From a virus: a stretch of 54,369 bases of DNA. Every line of letters begins with the position of its first letter. The first letter of the stretch is position 1. The notes under the pieces are model-generated. The model was not told the DNA's origin and searched no databases. It was given only the letters and a program-made list of their open reading frames with translations. The stretch is taken from the IMG/VR virus record IMGVR_UViG_3300036820_000024, positions 1 through 54,369 of that record; one strand, 5' to 3'. Position numbers and translations under genes: made by a program. Positions 30,155 through 37,971 of this stretch are shown here, one piece after another.

Positions 30155-30600
30155 ACGCGATTGCTCAAATTACTGCCAGTACGGGCGATTGCGACGTTTT
30201 GGTAGACCAGGGAATTACCCCCAGGGCTTTTTTTTGGCACCTTAAAGAGGGGCAAATTTGGGACGTGTGGGAAATGGAGGACCCTGTTTATAAAAAAAAT
30301 CATTGCGTACCCGCCTGGACAAAAGAGGAGTTAGACGTGATGCTGGGCGGCGACGTCGGGCACCCGATCTTGCCCGAGAAAATCAATACAAAAGTTGAGA
30401 CGGTCGAAAAAAAAGTAGTTTACGCGTATGAGTATGTATTTTGGGACATTAAAAGCATGTACACGTTCAAGCCAACCAAAACGAGAATTAACCCCGGCGC
30501 TCACGCCTCGGCGACCATTTTAAAACGTGCCCTGGCTGAAGGATGGATTACCGCCGACGAGGCAAACGACCGTTATAACCAATTTTTCAAACCCTTATGA
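30151..30600 (+). CDS. Protein of unknown function (149 aa)
   Basis: 149 aa from ATG 30151, ATGA overlap with the previous stop. Mixed alpha/beta with many aromatic residues (WEMEDPVYKKNHCVPAW, YEYVFWDIKSMYTF). The ATG overlaps 4 nt downstream with the ASCH gene too. No motif recognised. Confidence 0.55.
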   Translation: MNAIAQITASTGDCDVLVDQGITPRAFFWHLKEGQIWDVWEMEDPVYKKNHCVPAWTKEELDVMLGGDVGHPILPEKINTKVETVEKKVVYAYEYVFWDIKSMYTFKPTKTRINPGAHASATILKRALAEGWITADEANDRYNQFFKPL

Positions 30601-30902
30601 GCACAAAGAAAAACCCGCACAAGATCGTACCATTTGTTTTAAAACGTCAATGGTTTGATATGATTGCAGCCGGTATTAAGCCCGAGGAGTACCGGGAAAT
30701 TACGCCCTATTGGGCCGTTCGTCTCGAGCCGTTGTTTACGCAACCGCCCGAGTTTTTGCGCTTTTACCTGGGTTACCAGGCAAACCGCCCAATGGTGCAA
30801 AAACAGTTTATAGGCATTGAGAAACGTACCGGCAACCCGCAATGGGGCGCGGTTCCTGATAAAATTTATTACGTCATTATTTTTAAAGATTATGGAAAAT
30901 AG
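30597..30902 (+). CDS. ASCH-domain protein
   Basis: 101 aa. The features of the ASCH fold are present: LKRQWFDMIAAGIKPEEYREITPYW at residues 15-39, then a strand with RFYLGYQANRP and a final YYVIIFKDY. ASCH domains are PUA-like and bind RNA or modified nucleotides; some are nucleases or regulators. Here it starts the run of genes for nucleotide and DNA modification. ATGA overlap upstream. Confidence 0.75.
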   Translation: MSTKKNPHKIVPFVLKRQWFDMIAAGIKPEEYREITPYWAVRLEPLFTQPPEFLRFYLGYQANRPMVQKQFIGIEKRTGNPQWGAVPDKIYYVIIFKDYGK

Positions 30903-31845
30903 CAACATAGGGTGGACACATAACACCTTAAATTTTTGGATTGGCTGCGAGAAAGTTAGCCCAGGTTGTAAACATTGTTACGCCGAGGCTGACCAGGCGA
31001 CCAGGCGCGGGCGCGTCGTGTGGGGAAAACACGGGACGCGCTCGGTAACGAGTTACAGTAATTGGCGGCAATTGCTACGCTGGGATCGCGAGGCCGCGAT
31101 CACGGGTAAAAAGATTTTGGTTTTTGCGCAATCCCTTGCGGATACTTTCGAGGACTTCAGCGGGCCGGTTATCAATGCTAAAAAACAACGCCTTTATTGG
31201 CCTGACTTTGGCAGCTATGACGTTGACGGCTTCCCGGTTTTTGATAACGCCGTTACGATCAAAGAGACAGACCAACCGTTAACGCTCGAGATAATGCGGG
31301 CCGAAATGTTTAAAATTATTGATCGTACGCCAAACCTAATTTATCAGATGTTAACGAAGCGCCCGGAAAATATGCAAAAAATGGCTCCGGACAATTGGGT
31401 CGACGGCTGGCCGTCCAACGTTTGGGCCGGAACCTCAACGGAAAACCAGGAGGAATATACCAGGCGCGTAAAGCACTTGTTAAAGGTTCCGGCACATAAA
31501 CACTTCATAAGCGCCGAGCCGCTTTTATCAAACATTGAATTAGCCGATAGTTATACCAAATGGTTACCCAAAATAGAGGACGCCGACGGACATACGCCCA
31601 TTTGTATCTCGAGTTATTGGGGCGTCGGTTTAGATTGGGTTATAGTGGGCGGCGAAAGCGGAAGCAAGGGCCGCGCTATGCAAAAGGCCTGGGCTATGAA
31701 CATACAGCGGCAATGTAAAAAATACGACGTTCCGTTTTTCTTTAAACAATGGGGAGAGCACGACGAGGCCGGGGTGGCGGTCGGTAAGAAAAACAGCGGC
31801 GAACTTTTGGACGGAGTGGAAATAAAACAATTTCCTGTTTTTTGA
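30892..31845 (+). CDS. Phage Gp37/Gp68-family (DUF5131) protein, radical-SAM-like
   Basis: 317 aa from ATG 30892, overlapping the ASCH gene by 11 nt; earlier starts are inside that gene. The N-terminal GWTHNTLNFWIGCEKVSPGCKHCYAE signature has three Cys in a C-x6-C-x2-C arrangement typical of this family, which resembles radical SAM enzymes. LTKRPENM, EPLL and VIVGGESG blocks follow in the usual order. The family is widespread in phages and often sits with DNA-modification genes; the reaction is unknown. Confidence 0.85.
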   Translation: MENSNIGWTHNTLNFWIGCEKVSPGCKHCYAEADQATRRGRVVWGKHGTRSVTSYSNWRQLLRWDREAAITGKKILVFAQSLADTFEDFSGPVINAKKQRLYWPDFGSYDVDGFPVFDNAVTIKETDQPLTLEIMRAEMFKIIDRTPNLIYQMLTKRPENMQKMAPDNWVDGWPSNVWAGTSTENQEEYTRRVKHLLKVPAHKHFISAEPLLSNIELADSYTKWLPKIEDADGHTPICISSYWGVGLDWVIVGGESGSKGRAMQKAWAMNIQRQCKKYDVPFFFKQWGEHDEAGVAVGKKNSGELLDGVEIKQFPVF

Positions 31846-31895
31846 TTGCATATATAATTTATTTTAAACATATTTGAAACTTATATCAAACGTTA

Positions 31896-32153
31896 ATGAA
31901 AAGATCAATTAATTTGCCCGAGGGCCTTTTTTTAATATTGCTCTATTTGAGGTTATCCAACCAGCAACATTATAGCTGGCTGATTGTATTTTGTCCGCTC
32001 ATTTATGACGGGTTGCTGGGGTTGACAAAGGTTGTTTTAATACAGCTGGGTAAAAGCCAAACGTTTGAGGCCTGGGCGGTTAAACTGTTCGTTAAGATTC
32101 ATTATTTCTTTGCGCTGCGTAAAATCAAAAAAGATTTTAAAGTAAAAAAATGA
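31896..32153 (+). CDS. Small membrane protein (85 aa)
   Basis: 85 aa with hydrophobic segments (GLFLILLYLRL, WLIVFCPLIYDGLLGLTKVVLI) and a Lys-rich C-terminus, consistent with two membrane passes. The preceding gap 31846-31895 is AT-rich with a CATATTTG near-promoter. It overlaps the methyltransferase ATG by 4 nt. Confidence 0.6.
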   Translation: MKRSINLPEGLFLILLYLRLSNQQHYSWLIVFCPLIYDGLLGLTKVVLIQLGKSQTFEAWAVKLFVKIHYFFALRKIKKDFKVKK

Positions 32154-32836
32154 GCGAGTTAACGATCAATACCATTGACCAGGCTGATTGCCTGGACGGG
32201 CTTAAGCACATAAAAACAGGGTCGGTAAAGTTAATTATTGCCGACCCCCCGTACTTCATAGGTATGACACACAACGGCAAGCGCGGGTCGTTCGTTGACC
32301 TGGCAATTTGCAAGCCGTTTTTTAGGCTATTGTTTACGGAGTTTAAACGTATCCTGGCTAAGGACGGGGAATGTTACTTTTTTTGTGATTGGCGCTCCTA
32401 TGCGTTTTATTATCCCATATTCGACGGTATCATCACGGGCGGCGCTCGTAATTTGATCGTATGGGATAAAATCAGCGGGGCCGGTAACTTTTACACCTTT
32501 AACCACGAATTAATGATTTATGGCAGCGTTCGCAATGACGTTGCCAAAAAGGGCTCCAATATTTGGCGCTCGAAATCGTTTGCCTCGGGGGCCAAAGTCA
32601 CCAACGGCCAAAAGGTACACGACACACAAAAAACCTTTGAGATAATCGAAAAGATTATAACGGATAGTAGCCAGCCGGGCGACCTCGTCGTTGACCCCTT
32701 TAGCGGCTCCGGAACGGTTTTTATTTCCTGCCAAAAGTTGGGGCGCGGTTGTATCGCGTTTGAACTGGACGAGGATAATTTTAAGGTTGGGAACGACCGC
32801 GCTAACGCGTCGGTACAATCAAAAATTATCTTATGA
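32150..32836 (+). CDS. DNA adenine/N4-cytosine methyltransferase, beta-type order
   Basis: 228 aa. The catalytic DPPY (residues 31-34) is at the N-terminal end and the AdoMet motif PFSGSGT (about 183-188) at the C-terminal end, the circularly permuted order of beta/N6-N4 amino-methyltransferases. A GSGTVF..CQKLGRGCIAFELDEDNF segment follows. No target-recognition domain of large size is seen. No restriction partner lies close by, so a protective role is likely. Confidence 0.9.
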   Translation: MSELTINTIDQADCLDGLKHIKTGSVKLIIADPPYFIGMTHNGKRGSFVDLAICKPFFRLLFTEFKRILAKDGECYFFCDWRSYAFYYPIFDGIITGGARNLIVWDKISGAGNFYTFNHELMIYGSVRNDVAKKGSNIWRSKSFASGAKVTNGQKVHDTQKTFEIIEKIITDSSQPGDLVVDPFSGSGTVFISCQKLGRGCIAFELDEDNFKVGNDRANASVQSKIIL

Positions 32837-33168
32837 TACCGACGCCCCAATATATCTACACCGCAAAGCAAAGCAGCGGCGGCGCTGATGCAACGCTGCC
32901 AGTAACTAAGTACGAACCCCGTAAACATTTACGTTTCGGGTTTTTTGTTGCCGGTAAGGTTTATATATGCCGCAATGAAAGCGGGCGCATATTCGCGTCC
33001 GGGTTTTTTAAGATCAAAACGACCAACCAGGTACATAACGTAACCGTTAGCCGCCTTAAAAAGTTATCAAAACAGCCCGGTTATTTCGAGTTTGAGATCA
33101 CGAAGGAACTGGCAAAAAAGTACCTGGTTTACGCTTATACGCTACAAACAAAAACAAAATCATACTAA
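32833..33168 (+). CDS. Small basic protein of unknown function (111 aa)
   Basis: 111 aa, ATGA overlap with the methyltransferase. Strongly basic, beta-rich, with KHLRFGFFVAGKVYICRN and a Lys-rich end (KKLSKQPGYFEFEITKELAKKY). It may be a DNA- or RNA-binding partner of the modification enzymes; that is inference from charge and position. Confidence 0.6.
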   Translation: MIPTPQYIYTAKQSSGGADATLPVTKYEPRKHLRFGFFVAGKVYICRNESGRIFASGFFKIKTTNQVHNVTVSRLKKLSKQPGYFEFEITKELAKKYLVYAYTLQTKTKSY

Positions 33169-33169
33169 A

Positions 33170-33586
33170 ATGAAAATCGTTTACATTGCTCACCCGATTA
33201 GCGGAGACGTTAACGGAAATTTGGAAAAAATCCGTTTGATCGTTCGCGCCGTAAATTTGACGTTTCCCGACGTCGTGCCCTTTGTGCCGTATTATGCCGA
33301 TTGCCTGGCATTGGACGACGGCAATACGGACGAACGCGCCCGAGGTATCAGGAACGACCGAGAGTTTTTTTTACAGGGTATCATTAACGAGGTTTGGTTA
33401 TTTGGCCCGACCATTAGCGGCGGTATGCATGCCGAGGTCGCCCTGGCAAACTCGTTAAATACCCCGGTGTATGCCATTGCCAAAAGCATACAAAACGAGG
33501 TAAGGCAAACGGCGGTTAACGGCGTAAGTCTCCCGAGTAAATTTAATCTGCCAGCCGCTTTTTTAACCAAAATCGCAAATCTGTAA
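33170..33586 (+). CDS. Nucleoside 2-deoxyribosyltransferase-like protein (DUF4406-type)
   Basis: 138 aa from ATG 33170. The start MKIVYIAHPISGDVNGNLEK is the N-terminal motif of the NDT-like/DUF4406 family; VPFVPYYADCLALDDG, RNDREFFLQGI and a SGGMHAEVALA block follow in the expected order. Relatives transfer deoxyribose between bases or act on nucleotides. It is placed in the middle of the methyltransferase run, which suggests nucleotide supply or modification. Confidence 0.75.
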   Translation: MKIVYIAHPISGDVNGNLEKIRLIVRAVNLTFPDVVPFVPYYADCLALDDGNTDERARGIRNDREFFLQGIINEVWLFGPTISGGMHAEVALANSLNTPVYAIAKSIQNEVRQTAVNGVSLPSKFNLPAAFLTKIANL

Positions 33587-33590
33587 CAGT

Positions 33591-33884
33591 ATGGCAACCT
33601 TTACAGACCGCAAACGGATTGTTTCGGACGATGCAACCGAATTGCACAATTTTGCAAAACTCATTAAGTTGACGCCCCCGACCGGCAAATATTTAAACGG
33701 CATTTGGTACGATCTGCCAGCCAGGTTATTGCAGCCAGCCATTGATCACGGAGCCAAAATGGTAAGTGAGGCCGAGTTAAACCGAAAAATTGAGGACTTG
33801 CGCCGGTACCGCTTGCTGCATTTGCACCATACCCATATCGTACATGAACATTTTGGCCTTTATGGCTGCGAACACCCCGCATAA
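33591..33884 (+). CDS. DUF4031-like small protein (97 aa)
   Basis: 97 aa. The pattern FTDRKRIVSDDATELHNFAKLI and YDLPARLLQPAIDHGAKMVSEAEL resembles the DUF4031 family, whose members carry a conserved aromatic-plus-GA.xVS motif. The function is unknown. Its stop overlaps the start of the next methyltransferase by one base. Confidence 0.5.
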   Translation: MATFTDRKRIVSDDATELHNFAKLIKLTPPTGKYLNGIWYDLPARLLQPAIDHGAKMVSEAELNRKIEDLRRYRLLHLHHTHIVHEHFGLYGCEHPA

Positions 33885-34576
33885 TGAATACCTTTTTAAA
33901 CGACGACGTTAATAACCATTTGCCGAATTACCCCAATAATTATTTTGATTTTGGGGTTTTCGACGGCCCGTACGCTATTGGGGAGGACGGCACAAAGAAC
34001 GACACGCGCGGGCTTTTGGCTAAGGTTACGAACTATAAACACCGAGGTTGGGATGATCAGCCGCCGAGCCTCGAGACCTTCGCCGAAATAACGCGCGTTT
34101 GCCGTACCTGGTTGATCTTTGGCGCGAATTACTACCAACCGTTGGGCATACCGTTTAAAACGCCCAGGCGTGAGCAATTCGAGGCCTGGAGGCAAAATAA
34201 CCCTTACGGTTGGATTGCCTGGGATAAGGATAACGGCAAAACCGACTTTAACGACTTTGAGTTGGCGTTATCAAACCTAACGTTTCCAACCCAGCGCGTA
34301 AAATTCAAATGGCAGGGTATGCTCCAGGGGGACATGAAAAACAAGCAAAAACGGATACACGCGACCGAGAAACCAATACCATTATACAGCTGGATTTTTA
34401 GGAATTTCACGACCCCAGGTATGCGGGTAATTGATGGTTACCTGGGGAGCGGCGCTTCAGCCATTGCGGCACACTATGCGGGCCTCGAGTTTACGGGTAT
34501 CGAAAAACACCCAGGCATTTTTAAAGATTGCATGAAACGATACAACACGATCACAAAACAGACAAAATTATTATGA
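33884..34576 (+). CDS. DNA methyltransferase with variant DGPY catalytic motif
   Basis: 230 aa. The order again is catalytic motif first: F-D27-G-P-Y30 replaces the usual DPPY, and DGYLGSGASAIA (about 183-194) replaces FxGxG. The TEKPIPLY segment around residue 167 is common near the AdoMet fold of amino-methyltransferases. Related phage proteins are annotated as site-specific DNA methyltransferases. The altered second residue of DPPY is occasionally seen in active enzymes, so activity is open. Confidence 0.75.
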   Translation: MNTFLNDDVNNHLPNYPNNYFDFGVFDGPYAIGEDGTKNDTRGLLAKVTNYKHRGWDDQPPSLETFAEITRVCRTWLIFGANYYQPLGIPFKTPRREQFEAWRQNNPYGWIAWDKDNGKTDFNDFELALSNLTFPTQRVKFKWQGMLQGDMKNKQKRIHATEKPIPLYSWIFRNFTTPGMRVIDGYLGSGASAIAAHYAGLEFTGIEKHPGIFKDCMKRYNTITKQTKLL

Positions 34577-35409
34577 GTAGAAACGAGGATAAAAGCGTCG
34601 TAACGCGTCCAGTCGTGAGGTATCACGGGGGTAAATACATTTTAGCGCCCTGGATAATTTCGACCTTTCCCGAGCACAAAGGATATACCGAGGTTTTCGG
34701 CGGCGGCGGCTCGGTATTGTTGAAAAAACGCCGGTCGTACTTTGAGGTTTATAATGACCTGGACGGCGAAATAGTTAATATTTTCCGTATGGTACGCGAC
34801 CGGGGCGACGAGTTAATAGCCCTGTTAGAGCTGACGCCATTTAGCCGCGAGGAACTTAATTTATCGTATGAGCCGAGCCTCGACCCCCTGGAATGGGCGC
34901 GCCGGTCAATATTCCGGAGTATGGCTGGGTTTGGCAGCGCCGCCGCTACCGGACAAAAAACCGGCTTCCGGGCAAATTCCAACCGGTCGGGAACTACACC
35001 GGCGTTGGACTGGAGAAATTTCCCGGGCGCAATTCCTGCCATAATCGAGCGGTTGCGGGGCGTCATAATCGAAAACAAAGATTATTACGAGATACTTAAA
35101 CAGCACGACGCCCCCAAAGTTTTACATTATCTCGACCCGCCGTATATGCCGGAAACCCGCAATAAGAAATGGGCCGAAAAGTCATACCGGCACGAATTAA
35201 CCCCCGATCAACACGGGTTATTTTTGACCAGGGCGCAAAGCCTGGAGGGTTATGCCATTATTTCGGGATACGATACCGAACTATATAACGACACTCTTAA
35301 GGGTTGGCACAAGATCACGCGCGCGGCGCTGGCAGATGGTGCCCGCAAACGTACGGAGGTACTTTGGTTAAGCCCTAACACACCAATTGCAAACCAACTA
35401 TTTCAATAA
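34573..35409 (+). CDS. D12-class (Dam-like) DNA adenine methyltransferase
   Basis: 278 aa from ATG 34573, overlapping the previous stop (ATGA). It shows the alpha order: RYHGGKY (residues 16-22), TEVFGGGGSV (about 39-48) for AdoMet, and YLDPPYM (about 186-192) as the catalytic motif. Dam-like enzymes methylate adenine, usually GATC. The frequent GATC of this genome fits, but the target is not shown by the sequence. Earlier in-frame codons to 34528 overlap the previous gene and are not needed. Confidence 0.92.
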   Translation: MSRNEDKSVVTRPVVRYHGGKYILAPWIISTFPEHKGYTEVFGGGGSVLLKKRRSYFEVYNDLDGEIVNIFRMVRDRGDELIALLELTPFSREELNLSYEPSLDPLEWARRSIFRSMAGFGSAAATGQKTGFRANSNRSGTTPALDWRNFPGAIPAIIERLRGVIIENKDYYEILKQHDAPKVLHYLDPPYMPETRNKKWAEKSYRHELTPDQHGLFLTRAQSLEGYAIISGYDTELYNDTLKGWHKITRAALADGARKRTEVLWLSPNTPIANQLFQ

Positions 35410-35618
35410 TGATAAAAGGCCCCAAAAACAAGTATTTGCGCCGCGTTTGGTTCATGTACAAAAACCTGAAGTTTGATATTTTCGGGTTTACCGGTCGCGA
35501 AATAATCGCTATCCAGGAACAAATCATAAAGGACAGGGAGGCGGCAATCTGCGAGTTATCCCAGGAAAACGCCGAGTTAAGGCAACAAATTTTCGATTAC
35601 GAACATGAACAATATTAA
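35409..35618 (+). CDS. Small coiled-coil protein (69 aa)
   Basis: 69 aa, basic N-terminus (IKGPKNKYLRRVWFMYKNLK) and a heptad-rich C-terminus (EAAICELSQENAELRQQIFDYEHEQY). It overlaps the Dam-like stop by one base, so it is probably cotranslated. No family recognised. Confidence 0.6.
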   Translation: MIKGPKNKYLRRVWFMYKNLKFDIFGFTGREIIAIQEQIIKDREAAICELSQENAELRQQIFDYEHEQY

Positions 35619-35629
35619 ACCTTAAAACT

Positions 35630-35881
35630 ATGCCAAAAATTACCGCGCCCGATTGGGCACCCGACTCCGACAATACCAAAAAGTACAACAAGTATGCACC
35701 TTACGACGCCGCGATCGACGATAGTACCGTTATGGTTTTCGGCAAATACAAGGGGTTAAAAATGGTTGATGTACCGGCAAGTTATTTATTTTGGTATGCT
35801 GAACAATCAACCAACGTAAAAAATTACTGGCTGATGCAATACATTTTTGAAAACTTCGAAGTACTTAAAAAAGAGAAATAA
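35630..35881 (+). CDS. DUF3820-like small protein (83 aa)
   Basis: 83 aa. The core VFGKYKGLKMVDVPASYLFWYAEQ matches the DUF3820 / exonuclease X C-terminal pattern (FGK-x-KG-x2-L-x-dvP-x-x-YL-x-W). These small domains are widespread in phages and occur fused to exonucleases; alone their role is unclear. Confidence 0.75.
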   Translation: MPKITAPDWAPDSDNTKKYNKYAPYDAAIDDSTVMVFGKYKGLKMVDVPASYLFWYAEQSTNVKNYWLMQYIFENFEVLKKEK

Positions 35882-35883
35882 CC

Positions 35884-36141
35884 ATGTATAGACACACAAA
35901 GGAAAGCATACGGCCCGAAATATTTAGCGCCGTGAGGGAGGCAATGTTCGACACCGATACCAATAGCCAGCCGATTATCCAGGAAATTGAAAACATAACA
36001 ACGAAAGTTATCGACCGGCTCGAGTGCCTGGGATTGATACCAGCGTTAAAGTTTAAAGCGGATGCGTTGCCCGAGTTAAAGGGTTCACCAAAAACCCCGC
36101 TCGAGATTGAACTCGACGCGGCCATGAAAAAAGATTTTTAA
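35884..36141 (+). CDS. Small protein of unknown function (85 aa)
   Basis: 85 aa, helical, with an N-terminal HTKESIRPEIFSAVREAMFD and an acidic C-terminus. It follows the DUF3820 gene by 2 nt. No motif. Confidence 0.55.
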   Translation: MYRHTKESIRPEIFSAVREAMFDTDTNSQPIIQEIENITTKVIDRLECLGLIPALKFKADALPELKGSPKTPLEIELDAAMKKDF

Positions 36142-36162
36142 CAAAAACAATAAATAATCATT

Positions 36163-37803
36163 ATGAAAACAAACGACACGATCAAGCTAAGGCAGCTAAT
36201 CGAACAATTAAACAGTATTAACCATTTAAAAAACCAAATTCCAGTCCAGGAATTTACAGAGCGGGCATTAATGAAATTGCACGACATAGAAAACCGGCCC
36301 GTTGATGCTTTACACGACATTGACGCCCTGGCAGCAATCGGCATACACATAAGCAATAAAGCTATTGGGCCGGTCGTGATGCCCGATTATAGCCGCAAGC
36401 TGGGGGAGGAAAGTAAAGAACTATTAGCAGCCATTGCCGGGGGTAACCTGGTTGAGATCACGGACGAAATCGCCGACGTCCTGTTTGTCCTTAGCAAAAT
36501 AGCCGGGTACTATAATCTGCCATTGTACGGGCTTTTACACGCTGCCATTAACAAGACGTTTAACCGTATGGCTAACGCTGAATTTAAGCGCCGCCCGCAA
36601 GATACAACCCAAATGACTCCAGGCGGGGATATCAATACAGCGCCCGCAAGCCGGGGAGGCGGTAAATCGTTCCACGTGGAACAATCGGACAAAAAATTAT
36701 TTACCGTAAGTGTTGGAACGCCCGAGTATGATTTATTAAAGCAATTGGAAGAAGCTGGCAACATTGGTAAAGTTGTCGAGTTGGACGAGGTTGTTAAAAC
36801 GCTCGATTGCAACCATTGTGTTTTTATAAGCGGTGTAATACGAAAAGGTGGAGACGGAAAAACACGGCGAAATGTCACAATTTCCACCGCTGGGGTTTGT
36901 GTACTGGCTGAAGCCGAGCAACGAGGCGCGGCTGCAGGAACTAAGATAAACCCCGTTTTAGACGAGGATGTGCCGGTCGGAAAATGGTTTGAAGAGCGAA
37001 CCGTCCTCCATATTGTCCAGGCCTTTTGTATGGAGAAAATGGATTGCCAAACCCCGGAAATTTTAAAGAGTAATTTATGTGCCTGGTTTTACCCCAACCG
37101 CTGGGAAAGTTTAATACACGTAAGCCATAGAGACGCATACGACGGCAAGCCGTCATTTTTGGACGATCTGACGGACGCCATTAACCGGCATAACCTGGAA
37201 AGCGGCAACGACACCCCGGACTTCATGTTGGCGCAATACCTGGCTAATTGCCTGGACAATTATACCGAGATTGTAAACAACCGCGATCAATGGGAAGCCG
37301 TCGGCGCAAAATCGGGCGAAAGCACACGGTTAAACGGGGTAACGTCCGAGCCTTTCCCGGCATGGTTCCCAACGTTGCTGGCGTTAATACTCGAGATCGA
37401 AAAGGATTATAACGACGATCACACCGAGACGCTGGGAAAGCTGGGTTATCTATACCGGCAAAACGGCGGCTTATTCGTAACGGAGCGAGGCCGCGCCGTA
37501 TTTGAGTACATAGACAGCATACGCCCAAAGAACGACGCCCAGGGCAAAGCGGCGGCGGCATTGATCGAAAAAACATATTTCGGCCCGCGATCACACCCAA
37601 AACTCGGGACTGATAACGTTTTCCACGAACCGATAGACCCGGGCGCGTTGTCATTGTTGCAAGCGCTCAACCGCGAACCGTTGGACTATACGGGCGGTAA
37701 AGCAATTGCAAATCTTTTAAGCATGGGATTTGCCGACATAAAAGAAAAAACCGCATACATTACGCATACAGGTCGAAATTTTTTGGCCGAAAACCATAAA
37801 TAG
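36163..37803 (+). CDS. MazG-like nucleotide pyrophosphohydrolase fused to a large C-terminal region
   Basis: 546 aa. Residues about 75-120 carry the MazG signature: LGEESKELLAAI with EExxE, then EITDEIADVLFVL with E-x-x-D, which bind Mg and hydrolyse NTP to NMP. MazG proteins reduce (p)ppGpp or remove unwanted dNTPs. After a Gly/Ala/Ser linker (residues 146-175) comes an unrelated 370-residue region with two Cys-containing blocks and helical parts, which I cannot assign. The linker DNA encodes a parS-like palindrome at 36669. The start context ATCATTATG recurs at other genes. Confidence 0.7.
   Translation: MKTNDTIKLRQLIEQLNSINHLKNQIPVQEFTERALMKLHDIENRPVDALHDIDALAAIGIHISNKAIGPVVMPDYSRKLGEESKELLAAIAGGNLVEITDEIADVLFVLSKIAGYYNLPLYGLLHAAINKTFNRMANAEFKRRPQDTTQMTPGGDINTAPASRGGGKSFHVEQSDKKLFTVSVGTPEYDLLKQLEEAGNIGKVVELDEVVKTLDCNHCVFISGVIRKGGDGKTRRNVTISTAGVCVLAEAEQRGAAAGTKINPVLDEDVPVGKWFEERTVLHIVQAFCMEKMDCQTPEILKSNLCAWFYPNRWESLIHVSHRDAYDGKPSFLDDLTDAINRHNLESGNDTPDFMLAQYLANCLDNYTEIVNNRDQWEAVGAKSGESTRLNGVTSEPFPAWFPTLLALILEIEKDYNDDHTETLGKLGYLYRQNGGLFVTERGRAVFEYIDSIRPKNDAQGKAAAALIEKTYFGPRSHPKLGTDNVFHEPIDPGALSLLQALNREPLDYTGGKAIANLLSMGFADIKEKTAYITHTGRNFLAENHK
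36669..36682 (+). other. parS-like palindrome (GTTCCACGTGGAAC)
   Basis: A perfect 14-bp palindrome, identical to the core of chromosomal parS (16-bp form TGTTCCACGTGGAACA; here the flanking bases are C and A, so 15 of 16 match). It lies in the low-complexity linker of the MazG fusion gene, where codon choice is least constrained. ParB binding is inferred from the sequence alone. Confidence 0.6.
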
Positions 37804-37830
37804 CTGGCAAGATCATACCGCGAAGCGTGA

Positions 37831-37880
37831 CAAAAACCGCCCGAAACGTACAATTTCGCGGCGGTTTTGTTTTTTTTTAC
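37831..37880 (+). terminator. Rho-independent terminator after the MazG fusion
   Basis: AAAACCGCC-C-GAAA pairs with TTTCG-C-GGCGGTTTT around a short loop, followed by nine T residues. It ends the large early transcript and precedes the packaging genes. The gap 37804-37971 also contains T-rich stretches but no clear TAnnTTTG. Confidence 0.8.
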
Positions 37881-37971
37881 CACTTTGCGATCTCGACGTG
37901 CTTTTTTTTATCCGGTTCAAATCCCTATTTTTATAACGTTTTTCAAACGCAAATGAAAGATAAGCAATTTT

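Noticed and set aside
32150-35409. Restriction-modification systems
   Set aside because: No restriction endonuclease gene accompanies any of the methyltransferases; the DUF1064 and HNH nucleases are distant and fit other roles.
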